A stretch of 64,000 nt of DNA from Gammaproteobacteria bacterium (GCA_026707735.1 JAPOWH010000010.1:62001-126000), one strand, 5' to 3'; shown: positions 9,403 to 17,674, numbered from the stretch's first letter. Notes: generated by a model not told the origin, from the letters alone. Numbers and translations are program-made.

Positions 9403-11265
9403 CTAATTCTCCGATGGAGATTCGCCATAGCGTTCCGCGAGCACATCTCCGAGAGTGGGAATCTCAAGATCCTTTTGAACAATGCATTCTTCTGAATCCA
9501 GCAGGTAGCTCTTGGTCCATCCCGCACCGTAACTTTTGGCGACCGGTCCAATTTGTCCTTCTACAAACTCGCCTAGATTCGGCCAATCGATACCATACTC
9601 CTCACTAGCGATTTTCCAATTCTCGTAGTCTGCAGGGTCTCTAGAGTTGCCGATGGTCACGACTTCAAACCCATTGCGTCCGTAATGCGATCGAATTTTG
9701 CTTAATTTCTCAAATCTCTGTTGCAAGACGGGAGATCCTGCTCTCACACGCCAGAAATAAATCAGCAACGTGTCGTGTTCTTGAATTAGGTCACTTAATA
9801 CAACTGCGTTTCCGTCCGAGTTGAAGAGAGTGAATGATGGAGCTTTTTGACCTGGAACTAGCTTCTCGTCATTTTCCTCCAATTCAATTCGACTGGACAA
9901 GGCTTGTCTTCTGTGTGTTATACGCCGGGCAACGAGGTCCTCATCAAGTCTCGAGCTTAATTGGTCGAGTAGCGCAAGCAATTTCTGGCTCTCTGCCAAG
10001 TCGTCCATTAGCACGCCTATTTCTGTCGCTAGCAAGGAGTCAAGTGGATCTATGGAGTTGAACGCAATGTCAGTTAGCGTGTCGGTTCGCAATTCCCACA
10101 ATTCAGTTCTGATTCTTTCGTGAGCAGGGTCTTCGTCGGTTGGGTCCTGTCCACGAGCAAAGCCGTAGGGTCGTACGGCGAGAAAATCTACGTGTTCACA
10201 TCCCGCGGCTGGTGCAATAGCTATGTCTGGAGCAGACCAACCCGACGAGTCGTCACTCGACGAGTTACCGCTACTGCTATCGTCTGAAGGACCTGAGCTT
10301 ATGCCAAGGTTGCGGGTCCTTTCCTGTTGCGTTCGCCATTCCTGTAGAGCCTCAGCAAACTCGTTAAGTTTGGCCAAGTACTCGTAGCTTTGCTGCCAAC
10401 TCTCTACCAATCTGGCATGTCGGCCGGTACCGGCCGTTGCTAACAACCTAGTAGCAAAAGTTTGTCGTTCTGCAGTCCGTTCCTGTAGTTGTAAGTCAAA
10501 CCATCCGACGGGCATTGTGGCGATCGCTTGATTGCTCGATCCTGGCGCGGTGACTGTGATATTCGCGTTTGGCTCGATAATTGCGGGAGTATACGCCCAT
10601 GCAGAGTGAGTTCGTATTGAGACTTCTACAAAGATTGGTTCGTCGATTTCCTTTTCGATGACAAATCGACCATCGTCAAGGGCAACACTCGCAATCGTTT
10701 GCCAATATGCATCTCCGCTTTCGCTCCAAGTCAATGTATCTACCGAGACGTTAGCAATTGGAGCGTCTTTGGCAAAATGGCTCAAGTCTCCAGCAATCGA
10801 GAACCGCTTGGATTCATCCACAACTAGCGCCGACTTTCCTACTAATGTTAGGTAGCTTGGTCGTGGGATGCGTCTGAAGTTTACGAGCAAGAATTCTATC
10901 TCCGAACCGGGATTTATTCTTGCTCTTGCCGCGAAGTGTTCGTGTTCGCCTTGGGAGTGTACGGCGATTTCGACGATTGTGGGTTCATCGATTTGTCCAC
11001 TAAAGACTATGCCACCATCTCGAAATGGCTTGGATCCGATTTCAACTGACGTTGTCTCGCCGCTATCGGTGTTGGTTTCGGCAGACACTGTGATTGTGGC
11101 GGTTGACAAGTCGAGTAGTTGGTCGTCTATGGGGTAATCTGACCACTCGTCCTCCAAATACTTGCCCGTGATGGTGAACGTGTTCGATGGGGAACCGCCA
11201 CACGCGGTTAGTACAAGCGATATGCATAGGACACCAAGTAGCTCTACCGTTCGAATCAAGCGCAT
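9403..11265 (-). CDS. Thioredoxin-fold lipoprotein lacking the CxxC cysteines
   Basis: From the ATG at 11265 the product is 620 residues; an in-frame ATG ten codons upstream is possible. A lipoprotein signal (MRLIRTVELLGVLCISLVLTACGG, cleavage before Cys in LTAC) predicts a periplasmic membrane-anchored protein. The N-terminal half holds two tandem beta-rich modules, each with a G-(R/I)(F/V)-(D/E)EP pattern (FSGQIDEPTIVEIAV and VIEKEIDEPIFVEVSI), resembling the N-terminal modules of some TlpA-like proteins. The last 140 residues are an AhpC/TlpA thioredoxin-like domain beginning PGQKAPSFTLF. Where the paralogue at 45699 has FWASWCGPC, this one has FWRVRAGSP (codons at 9736-9756), so both redox cysteines are gone. 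The protein probably acts as a binding or structural partner, not as a thiol oxidoreductase. Confidence 0.8.
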   Translation of the reverse strand: MRLIRTVELLGVLCISLVLTACGGSPSNTFTITGKYLEDEWSDYPIDDQLLDLSTATITVSAETNTDSGETTSVEIGSKPFRDGGIVFSGQIDEPTIVEIAVHSQGEHEHFAARARINPGSEIEFLLVNFRRIPRPSYLTLVGKSALVVDESKRFSIAGDLSHFAKDAPIANVSVDTLTWSESGDAYWQTIASVALDDGRFVIEKEIDEPIFVEVSIRTHSAWAYTPAIIEPNANITVTAPGSSNQAIATMPVGWFDLQLQERTAERQTFATRLLATAGTGRHARLVESWQQSYEYLAKLNEFAEALQEWRTQQERTRNLGISSGPSDDSSSGNSSSDDSSGWSAPDIAIAPAAGCEHVDFLAVRPYGFARGQDPTDEDPAHERIRTELWELRTDTLTDIAFNSIDPLDSLLATEIGVLMDDLAESQKLLALLDQLSSRLDEDLVARRITHRRQALSSRIELEENDEKLVPGQKAPSFTLFNSDGNAVVLSDLIQEHDTLLIYFWRVRAGSPVLQQRFEKLSKIRSHYGRNGFEVVTIGNSRDPADYENWKIASEEYGIDWPNLGEFVEGQIGPVAKSYGAGWTKSYLLDSEECIVQKDLEIPTLGDVLAERYGESPSEN

Positions 11266-11589
11266 GTTTTGTTTGCTACAACTGCCAGGTTGCATATGTA
11301 TGCGAGATTTTAATTGGATTCCTCCATTAGGGACATTGGTATCGGCATCTGAATCCAGTTGGAGTCGTAATTAGGAACGCACGTGCACTATTGTTGCTGG
11401 TAGGGAGTGTCCAGCCTAGTACTTCCCTTAGTGTTGTGTCCAGTTCCGGGAAATGTCGGTTTCTCGGATTACCGAATGATTCGATTGATTTTAAACCGTT
11501 GCACAGTGGATGGCCGATCGTGAAATCGCGACATGTTAGCCCTTGCAGCCATCAGACCGAGCTCCGATTCTTCGTCCTGAATCGACAAC
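11266..11589. other. Intergenic region with one imperfect hairpin
   Basis: No convincing reading frame is present on either strand. At 11445-11468 the sequence TCCGGGAAA, six bases, TTTCTCGGA forms a 9-bp stem with one G-U pair. It lies about 120 bases past the end of the minus-strand gene at 11590 but has no T-run on either side, so a terminator role is doubtful. The rest presumably holds the promoter of the lipoprotein gene, which I could not place. Confidence 0.35.
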
Positions 11590-12267
11590 CTACTTTTCCG
11601 GTCCAGCTAGTTCTCTTCGAAGCTCTTGTAGGTCAGGAATGGCGTTGTTCGCCAACGAATCGCGTATCGCGCGGTTTAGCTCGTGAATCTCGTCCACAAG
11701 CGTTGGGTACCATTCAAAGTGGGGCAACAGTTCTCCATTGGGGTCGTAGCAGCACTCCTCAGTGTTGGCCTGTCGACTCGCCAATATCACTAGCTGCTCG
11801 TTGAATGCATCGATTCTCTGTTCCAGCGCTTCCAATTGTGGGCTGCCTTGGATTATTCCGTCAATGGTTTGACGGTTCAAAGACTCGAAATTGCGACTGT
11901 CGAATGCAGCTGTGACCACGGTTCTAGGTGCAACAAAGTACAACGGGCGTATGGGTATATCGGGAGTCTCCCCTGCACGGATTTTCTCTACTGTACTAAG
12001 ATGAGCAAGTAGGTTTCGTTCTTCTTCGCCGAGGTAGTAGATCACCATGCTGAACTCCGCGACCAGACTGTCAAAGAACTTCACACGAATGTCCCGCTTT
12101 TCGAGTTCGTCCTCGAACTCCGTGAGCTGAAATGCAAGGTACACGCCGACGAATACAATCGCCAATTCGAAAAAATAGCGTGGCACGTTAGTAATGACCC
12201 GCCCAGCTACAGTTTTCAGGCTTTCTAAAAATCGGCTAGGTTCTCGAGGTTCTTCGGAACTAGTCAT
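11590..12267 (-). CDS. Hypothetical protein with one N-terminal membrane segment
   Basis: A 225-residue protein of unknown function. A short cytoplasmic N-terminus is followed by one hydrophobic segment at about residues 32-48 (FFELAIVFVGVYLAFQL), then a charged, mostly helical domain with EFEDELEKRDIRVKFFDSLVAEF and a C-terminal region with adjacent cysteines (EECCYD). The layout, membrane helix followed by 'AFQLTEFEDE', resembles small bacterial membrane proteins of the DUF6090 type; this is a resemblance by eye only. Its ATG overlaps, as ATGA, the stop of a short open frame upstream (see 12264-12488), suggesting a coupled partner or remnant. Confidence 0.6.
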   Translation of the reverse strand: MTSSEEPREPSRFLESLKTVAGRVITNVPRYFFELAIVFVGVYLAFQLTEFEDELEKRDIRVKFFDSLVAEFSMVIYYLGEEERNLLAHLSTVEKIRAGETPDIPIRPLYFVAPRTVVTAAFDSRNFESLNRQTIDGIIQGSPQLEALEQRIDAFNEQLVILASRQANTEECCYDPNGELLPHFEWYPTLVDEIHELNRAIRDSLANNAIPDLQELRRELAGPEK

Positions 12268-12488
12268 TGCTCTGACTCCATACTGAATGCTGCGTCACGC
12301 GTGGCATGCGGGCGAGTAGCGGTCACTATTAGACCAGCGATCACTGCAAATACATACAAGAGATAGTCTAACAGGTACTCAAAATTGGATGCTATCGTCC
12401 CGAACCAGACTGCAGTGTTGCCAAAAATACAAAATACTATACATATGTGTATATGAAAATCAATGCATTTTTGATAGAATATGTCTGA
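12264..12488 (-). pseudogene. Possible small or 5'-truncated membrane ORF coupled to the downstream gene
   Basis: A minus-strand frame open for 75 codons ends in a TGA that overlaps the ATG of the gene at 11590 (ATGA). Its translation contains GNTAVWFGTIASNF, then EYLLDYLLYVFAVIAGLIV, then TATRPHATRDAAFSMESEQ, which reads like a membrane protein end. No ATG, GTG or TTG lies upstream of the hydrophobic segment; the only ordinary start is TTG at 12359, giving 31 residues. It could be a small peptide with a rare start, or the 3' remnant of a larger gene. The plus-strand promoter of the gene at 12509 must share this region. Confidence 0.3.
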
Positions 12489-12508
12489 CTAAACCTAATT
12501 GTTAGCAA

Positions 12509-12712
12509 ATGCCACGTAAACCAACTGCCACAGCTGCATCCATGCGGAAGACCCGCGAAGAGCTTGAACGCGATATGAAGGTCTTTCTTGCCAAGGGTGA
12601 GAAAATCGTGAAAGTTCCTCCCGGTGCTACCGGTCAAGACGAAAAGAACCGAAGCAAGCATATTGTCATATCTAGAAAACAACAACCTCCTCGAAAGAAA
12701 CCCAATCCATAG
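12509..12712 (+). CDS. Small basic protein, weakly SutA-like
   Basis: A 67-residue protein with a basic N-terminus, a helical segment TREELERDMKVFLAKGEKIVKV and a basic, proline-rich C-terminus (SRKQQPPRKKPNP). The pattern 'M..FL..G.K(I/V)' followed by a disordered tail resembles the C-terminal part of SutA, an RNA polymerase-binding regulator described in Pseudomonas, but the acidic N-terminus of SutA is missing. I treat the likeness as a hint only. It starts with ATG and has its own intergenic region; the next gene follows after 117 bases. Confidence 0.55.
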   Translation: MPRKPTATAASMRKTREELERDMKVFLAKGEKIVKVPPGATGQDEKNRSKHIVISRKQQPPRKKPNP

Positions 12713-12829
12713 ACCGTTCCCATAGGGAGACTGCAGTCGTAACCGAACGAACCCATCACTAGGTCTTGAAGGATAATAGTTGTCGTGAAGTCCGACGTCT
12801 AGAAGGACATAGGTAGAGCTGCGAACACC

Positions 12830-13540
12830 ATGCCGCGAGTCACACGACGCACTGCAATTAAGATTTCCTCTGGAGCCCTCTTGGCAGCTGTTACCTATCC
12901 ATACATGAACCAAGCGCTTGCGAATGAGGAACTTGTGGAATGGGATGACTTCTTGAGTCTCATTCGAGACCTCTCAGGTGAGCAGTTCGAGGAGTCGTGG
13001 GATCAAGAAAGCTACACTGCCAAAGTCACTTCGGTGGTCTCCAAGCTGCGCACCGACGACGAGTACATCGAAAAGTACATTGAGTCCTACAGAAATTGGT
13101 CGCCGAATTTTCCAGGGATCCGCGATTTGCACAGGGAATCGCAATTCATGGTGTCTCTTCTTGAGTTTGAAAAAGGCGAGAAAATCCCTCTACACGACCA
13201 TCCCGACATGACGGGGGTGATTCTTTGCACGCAAGGACGAGTGAAGGTGGACCACTACGACAGGCTGCAGGAGGTCAGCGAACGGAAGCGTCCACTCCTA
13301 CAGGAAGAACGCTCTCTGGAGATGAAACCTGGTGATATCGCCGCATTGACAGTCGATAAGGGCAATATACACGCACTTCATGCGCTCGAATTCACGCGCA
13401 TGATCGACGTTTTCACGCCTCCCTATAACGCTGATCGGATCAATCGCAGTAGATACTTCAAGATCGACAGCAATCCATATCAAGAACGGCCGGGCGTCTT
13501 TGAAGCTGTGGAATCCGTGAGCCCCCGCTTTCCTGATTGA
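12830..13540 (+). CDS. Exported cupin of the PCO/ADO thiol dioxygenase family
   Basis: A 236-residue protein. The N-terminus MPRVTRRTAIKISSGALLAAV followed by ...NQALA looks like a twin-arginine signal with cleavage near residue 31. The body matches the plant cysteine oxidase/2-aminoethanethiol dioxygenase family: HDHPDMTGVILCTQG (residues 122-136), with iron ligands His122 and His124, and GNIHALHALEFTRMIDVFTPPY (179-199), with the third ligand His181. Family members oxidise free or N-terminal thiols to sulfinic acids using Fe(II) and O2. Members known to me act in the cytosol; here the enzyme would work in the periplasm. The substrate is unknown. It is a single gene between a small basic protein and ogt. 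Confidence 0.8.
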   Translation: MPRVTRRTAIKISSGALLAAVTYPYMNQALANEELVEWDDFLSLIRDLSGEQFEESWDQESYTAKVTSVVSKLRTDDEYIEKYIESYRNWSPNFPGIRDLHRESQFMVSLLEFEKGEKIPLHDHPDMTGVILCTQGRVKVDHYDRLQEVSERKRPLLQEERSLEMKPGDIAALTVDKGNIHALHALEFTRMIDVFTPPYNADRINRSRYFKIDSNPYQERPGVFEAVESVSPRFPD

Positions 13541-13677
13541 ACGCTTAGAGCCTGCCGATCTGGTACGGAAAGTGCGACGCTTGCACTTGACACAGAGCGA
13601 GAACTCCGTTTGATGCAAGTTCGTTCGTAGCGGGGCACCTACAATGAGGGAACCGAAACACGATTTGGTCGCCCACG

Positions 13678-14163
13678 ATGTATTACAGTGTAGTCAATAG
13701 CCCCGTTGGTGACTTGCTGCTTGCAGGTAGGAACGGCTGTATGCGCCAACTTTCTTTCTTAGTAGGTCGAAAGCTCGAGGACCACATAGGCGAGCTGTGG
13801 ATCAAGAACGACAATCTATTCTCAAAGATTGCCTCTCAGCTTGAAGAGTATTTTGGTGGAAAGAGGCACGAGTTCGATTGCCCTATCGAATTCGAGGCGT
13901 CTTCTAGTGGTTTCTACACGAGTGTGTGGAACGAACTGCGTCAAATTCCGTATGGATCGACGCGAAGTTACAGGGAAGTGGCAGAACGCATTGGTAGGCC
14001 TAAAGCCTATCGTGCAGTGGGCCAGGCCAACCACCAAAATCCCATTGCAATCGTGATTCCCTGCCATAGAGTAATTGGGAGCAATGGCACGCTCACGGGT
14101 TTTGGGGGAGGTCTCGACACGAAGAAATACCTCCTGGAATTGGAGGAGTCCAACTGTCCGTAA
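13678..14163 (+). CDS. ogt: Methylated-DNA--[protein]-cysteine S-methyltransferase
   Basis: Suicide DNA-repair protein that removes alkyl groups from O6-alkylguanine and O4-alkylthymine. The 161-residue length fits the Ogt type, without an Ada regulatory domain. The acceptor Cys129 lies in IPCHRVIG (127-134), preceded by the arginine-finger helix YRAVGQANHQNP and followed by GTLTGFGGGLDTKKYLL. The N-terminus MYYSVVNSPVGDLLLAG is also typical. It stands alone upstream of the permease. Confidence 0.95.
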   Translation: MYYSVVNSPVGDLLLAGRNGCMRQLSFLVGRKLEDHIGELWIKNDNLFSKIASQLEEYFGGKRHEFDCPIEFEASSSGFYTSVWNELRQIPYGSTRSYREVAERIGRPKAYRAVGQANHQNPIAIVIPCHRVIGSNGTLTGFGGGLDTKKYLLELEESNCP

Positions 14164-14265
14164 CGGACCAGGAACTCGACAGGTCGCGAAACTGCTTCAG
14201 AGACAGAAATTGGTAACTGTTCCAACTCCACTAGTAATTCCTTGCACTAAGGAGTAGGACTCATC

Positions 14266-15570
14266 TTGGATACAACGCTTAGTACCCGGCAGTGGTTGCG
14301 TTTTGCAACCTTTACTGCGTTCTACTTTGCCCAAGGAATACCCATTGGCTTGTTTTCCGTTGCCATTCCCGCATTTCTGGCAGCTGACGGTGCTACGGTC
14401 AAGGAGTTGGGCATTTACGCCGGCACGATAAGTCTACCGTGGGCATGGAAGTTTCTAGTGGGCCCATTCATGGACAGATTTACGTTCTTGCCTATGGGGT
14501 TTCGACGACCTTGGGTGATTCTTGCGCAGACGGGATTGGTTTGCTCCCTAGTCTCCTTGGGACTCTATAGTTTTGGCGGCGATCCGTCCATCTTGGCGCT
14601 AACGGTCTTTGGATTTGTCTGCAATGTGTTTTCCGCGTCGCAAGATGTTGCAACTGATGGCATGGCGATAGACATCTTGCACGAGAACGAGAGGGGTCGT
14701 GCAAACGCATTCATGGCTTGTGGCCAGACTCTGGGGTTCTCAGCATTTGGAGCATTGAGCGGATTCTTGTTGGTTGCGTTCGATATGAGAACGGTTGCGT
14801 TTGTCGCCGCATTGACAATCGCGTTGATCTGGCTATGGGCAGTTGTCGTGCGAGAACGACCTGGGGAGCGCAAACTTCCTTGGACAGAAGGTTCAGCGGC
14901 ACACGTCGAGCACAGACGGGAAGCCTCGCTGTTCGAGAACCTGTGGGATCTTCTGCGCACCTTTGTTCTGCCCATGAGCTTGGTGCTCGTTGTCATGGAA
15001 TTCCTTAACCGTGCAAACGACGGAATCGCGATAGCACTGTTTCCCGCCTACGCAACTCAGGTATTGGGATTTGAACCGCAGGTCTACACAGCCTTCGCGT
15101 CCGCAGTTGGTATTGTGGCCGCTTTGGTTGGGATTGCATTTGGACCCTTCATTGATCGATTCGGTGCTAAGCGAGTTCTAATACTTGTGCTGTTGCTGGG
15201 GGCGGCGCTTCGTTTTTGGGCGTGGATCGGCGTTACCTACTACAACATAGCGACCATGAATTTGGTCTATTTGTACGTTGCGGCATCCATTGTGGGACAG
15301 TGGATCTTCGTCGCGACCATAGCGATATTCATGACGATTTGTCTAAAACGAATTTCGGCGACTCAGTTTTCCGTGTATATGTCTCTTGCGAATCTCAGTC
15401 GGTCAATTGGATCGTTTTTCTATGGACATTCCTCCGTTCATATGGCCATGCATGACGGTTTCTTGGCAATGGGGATATTGTTACTCTTGAGTGCGGGAGT
15501 GACGCTGTTCTTTTTCCCCGATACACACAAGCGACACCTCGAGAGAATTGAGCAGGAACCGGATTACTAG
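14266..15570 (+). CDS. MFS permease, AmpG-like
   Basis: A 434-residue inner-membrane transporter with about 12 to 14 hydrophobic helices. The N-terminal FATFTAFYFAQGIPIGLFSV, the SLPWAWKFLVGPFMDR loop and SASQDVATDGMAID are characteristic of the AmpG/acetyl-CoA transporter branch of the major facilitator family, whose best-known member imports GlcNAc-anhydroMurNAc muropeptides. Substrate here is inferred only from that likeness. The TTG start is supported by AAGGAGTAGG at 14249-14258; no ATG fits the conserved beginning. The end overlaps the convergent syd stop by four bases. Confidence 0.85.
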   Translation: MDTTLSTRQWLRFATFTAFYFAQGIPIGLFSVAIPAFLAADGATVKELGIYAGTISLPWAWKFLVGPFMDRFTFLPMGFRRPWVILAQTGLVCSLVSLGLYSFGGDPSILALTVFGFVCNVFSASQDVATDGMAIDILHENERGRANAFMACGQTLGFSAFGALSGFLLVAFDMRTVAFVAALTIALIWLWAVVVRERPGERKLPWTEGSAAHVEHRREASLFENLWDLLRTFVLPMSLVLVVMEFLNRANDGIAIALFPAYATQVLGFEPQVYTAFASAVGIVAALVGIAFGPFIDRFGAKRVLILVLLLGAALRFWAWIGVTYYNIATMNLVYLYVAASIVGQWIFVATIAIFMTICLKRISATQFSVYMSLANLSRSIGSFFYGHSSVHMAMHDGFLAMGILLLLSAGVTLFFFPDTHKRHLERIEQEPDY

Positions 15571-16148
15571 CTTTCGTACATGGCCCGCAATGATCCCCGT
15601 TCTGGATGCATGTAGGGTTGAGCGGGGCTGAGCCCGCTCAAGAATTCGCCTAGGCTGCCACATACGGTTCGGACCGGCTTGTAACCTGGCCGCTCCAATT
15701 GGATCTCGCCACTGTTGTTGTTAATCGCGAGAAACAAGTCGGATCCAGGTTCAGTGCACGCAAAGAAAATACTCAAAGGCGATTTGCTACGTCGTTGTGC
15801 GATCGCGTGTCCGATAAGGTTCTCAAGCAGACGGTCACGGTCGTCGATGTTCCAGAGCAGGATCAGACTAACGTGGCCCTCTTCAGCTTTGGCCTCTAGG
15901 CAGCCTGACCAATACGCACCGAAATACTCTTTTACAGACGGGTGTATTTCGCATTCAAAAGCACGCTCGAGGCCCTGAAAGTCATCGGCTCCATGTCGTG
16001 CGATGGGGCGCCACGGAACCACAAGCGCTTCGTCGTGTTTTTCAGGGTCTCCCATTTCGCAAGGCGAACGCCAATGTGGATCGTAGAAACTCCACATTGT
16101 TGGATAGTCATCGATCGTTCTTTGAACGAATCGATCGAGTTCGACCAT
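15567..16148 (-). CDS. syd: SecY-interacting protein Syd
   Basis: A 193-residue homologue of E. coli Syd (181), a cytoplasmic protein that binds SecY and may monitor the SecYE complex. The match runs along the whole length: the N-terminal WR/SP(C) region, GLERAFECEIHPSVKEYFGAYW, LILLWNIDDRDRLLENLIGHAIAQRR and the C-terminal SGEIQLERPGYKPVRTV...LGEFLSGLSPAQ. It is 15 bases downstream of the CpxP-like gene and so probably the last gene of the EF-hand/ECF operon, an unexpected neighbour. Confidence 0.9.
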   Translation of the reverse strand: MVELDRFVQRTIDDYPTMWSFYDPHWRSPCEMGDPEKHDEALVVPWRPIARHGADDFQGLERAFECEIHPSVKEYFGAYWSGCLEAKAEEGHVSLILLWNIDDRDRLLENLIGHAIAQRRSKSPLSIFFACTEPGSDLFLAINNNSGEIQLERPGYKPVRTVCGSLGEFLSGLSPAQPYMHPERGSLRAMYES

Positions 16149-16163
16149 GTCAGATTGTTAGGT

Positions 16164-16661
16164 CTACTCTCGTCGTTCGCGAGTTGGCGAGTTCTGGTGG
16201 TTTCGTGAGCTACTCTCACCTCTCCGCCACTCGTGTCGAGCGGAGTCCACCATTTGGTGGCGTTCTTCCGGGGTCAACTGCTCTGCAAGCATAAGAAAGA
16301 CCCGGTCCGTATTTTCCCGAGCTTCACAATACACCGTTCCGTAACGAGTGGATGACTTGGTGAGCTCTTCGATGTCAAACGGTTCGGCTATAAAGTCTTC
16401 GTACCATACAGATTGCGCCTGTCGCAACTTTCTATAGTGTGTACGTAGTTCTCTACGTTCCTGTTCGATGCTGGACATCAGCTCGCTGACCCGATCTTCC
16501 GGCAATGTACGGAGCAGTAATCGGGGAAATCCGAAGGTGGGGTCTAGGCTAAAGGCAGGATTCGCGGCTTGCGTTTCGCGGCCAACGATGTAGCCCGCCA
16601 AGAGCAGATTCACGAAGACTGAGCCGCAGAGCGCGACGATCCAAAGTTGTCGCTTATTCAT
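16164..16661 (-). CDS. Periplasmic CpxP/Spy-like (heavy-metal-sensor type) protein
   Basis: From the ATG at 16661 the protein is 165 residues and overlaps the end of the upstream anti-sigma-like gene by eight bases; an in-frame start 63 bases further upstream is less likely. An N-terminal hydrophobic helix (LWIVALCGSVFVNLLLAGYIVG) acts as signal anchor. The rest is helical and highly charged, with EQERRELRTHYRKLRQAQSVWYEDFIAEPFD and EQLTPEERHQMVDS, the pattern of periplasmic heavy-metal sensor/resistance proteins of the CpxP-Spy class. Such genes commonly sit beside ECF sigma/anti-sigma pairs, as here. A metal ligand set is not evident. Confidence 0.75.
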   Translation of the reverse strand: MNKRQLWIVALCGSVFVNLLLAGYIVGRETQAANPAFSLDPTFGFPRLLLRTLPEDRVSELMSSIEQERRELRTHYRKLRQAQSVWYEDFIAEPFDIEELTKSSTRYGTVYCEARENTDRVFLMLAEQLTPEERHQMVDSARHEWRRGESSSRNHQNSPTRERRE

Positions 16662-17067
16662 TAGAAATTGCCAGTAAGTCGCTGTGGTCGTCGAATTGAG
16701 CCGTCGCCAGTTCATGCTCAACAACTAGTGATGAGTCCGTCGCCGCCAATCCGATGACGAATCCCACGAGCAACGGCAGCGCAACAAATGCCGGTTTTAG
16801 AATCCACTGTGCAATCGTGCTTGTCCACCAGTTTTCCTTGCTGGATCGCACTGCTGCGAGGATTCTGGTCTCCAAGCCTATTGGATCGCGAACATGCAAA
16901 GCTGTCTCCAGCATGCTATGGAGGTCCTGAGTCTCTTGCAGGATATGACGCGCGCGTTCAGAGCCATTCAACAATTGAATGACATGTTTCTTTTCATCAT
17001 TAGCCGGCCACCTATCAGGATCCGATCCATGGCGGTCCAAATACGACTCAAAAGCTTCAATTTCCAT
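16654..17067 (-). CDS. Putative anti-sigma factor, single-pass membrane protein
   Basis: A 137-residue protein directly after the ECF sigma gene (seven-base gap). The N-terminal cytoplasmic part contains YLDRHGSDPDRWP (9-21), a sequence often seen in proteins encoded after ECF sigma genes. One membrane helix at about 92-110 (PAFVALPLLVGFVIGLAAT) leads to a short periplasmic tail. It lacks the HxxxCxxC zinc motif of ZAS-type anti-sigmas, so its role in binding the sigma factor is inferred from position and topology alone. Confidence 0.65.
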   Translation of the reverse strand: MEIEAFESYLDRHGSDPDRWPANDEKKHVIQLLNGSERARHILQETQDLHSMLETALHVRDPIGLETRILAAVRSSKENWWTSTIAQWILKPAFVALPLLVGFVIGLAATDSSLVVEHELATAQFDDHSDLLAISNE

Positions 17068-17074
17068 AGTTGCG

Positions 17075-17623
17075 CTATTTTGGTGATTCAGTCGTGGTGA
17101 GTTTGTTGCGAAGCGTTCTACGCGCTCTTGCCAACAGCGATTCGACCGCTTCTACCGAAACGCTTAGGAGACTGGCAGTCTCAGCTTGAGACCAGCCTTG
17201 AAGTTGACAGAGAACAAGAGCTGTCCGCTGTCGTTCTGGAAGCTCCTGAACAACCTGTCGCAAAGCGAGAATGAGCTCTTTGTTCTCGTTGGTTTGAGTA
17301 TCCGGTAGGAGGTCCAAATCAATGCTTCCGTCAAATTCTGCATATTGTTTTCTAAATCGATCAATGCACAGGTTGCGCGTGATTTGATACAGCCACGTGG
17401 TGAATTTGACTCGATTAGGTACCCAAGTCTTAGCACGCGACCACACCCGCAGGAACGTATCTTGAACAATCTCCTCCGCTTCTGCGGAACTCTGACACAA
17501 TCGATATGCATAGGAATGTAGCGGTCTGACGTGCTTACGCATCAGTTGCTCAAAGGCACCGCCATCACGTTGTTGCACTCTTAACATTAGTGCTGCGTCA
17601 ACATCGCTATCGCTATCTTTCAC
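17075..17623 (-). CDS. ECF-family RNA polymerase sigma factor
   Basis: A 182-residue sigma-70 factor of the extracytoplasmic function class. Region 2 is seen at about 21-90 (GAFEQLMRKHVRPLHSYAYRLC, then SAEAEEIVQDTFLRVWSRA and WLYQITRNLCIDRFRK). Region 4 occupies about 125-175 (LPERQRTALVLCQLQGWSQAETASLLSVS then VEAVESLLARARRTLRNKL). Regions 1 and 3 are absent as expected. It lies between an EF-hand protein gene and an anti-sigma-like gene, suggesting control by an envelope signal. Its target promoter could not be identified. Confidence 0.93.
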   Translation of the reverse strand: MKDSDSDVDAALMLRVQQRDGGAFEQLMRKHVRPLHSYAYRLCQSSAEAEEIVQDTFLRVWSRAKTWVPNRVKFTTWLYQITRNLCIDRFRKQYAEFDGSIDLDLLPDTQTNENKELILALRQVVQELPERQRTALVLCQLQGWSQAETASLLSVSVEAVESLLARARRTLRNKLTTTESPK

Positions 17624-17674
17624 CGAACATGTCTGTTAGCTGAATAGCTCGGCCATGTCCAAGAAAGCTCCCAT

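Noticed and set aside
12421-12500. AT-rich TATACA/TTGATA elements as a promoter for the gene at 12509
   Set aside because: Several partial matches exist, but none has acceptable spacing and distance to the start, so none can be chosen.
12437-12913. 158-codon minus-strand frame
   Set aside because: It overlaps two better-supported plus-strand genes, including the PCO/ADO-like cupin, and its translation is cysteine/serine-rich with no protein-like pattern.
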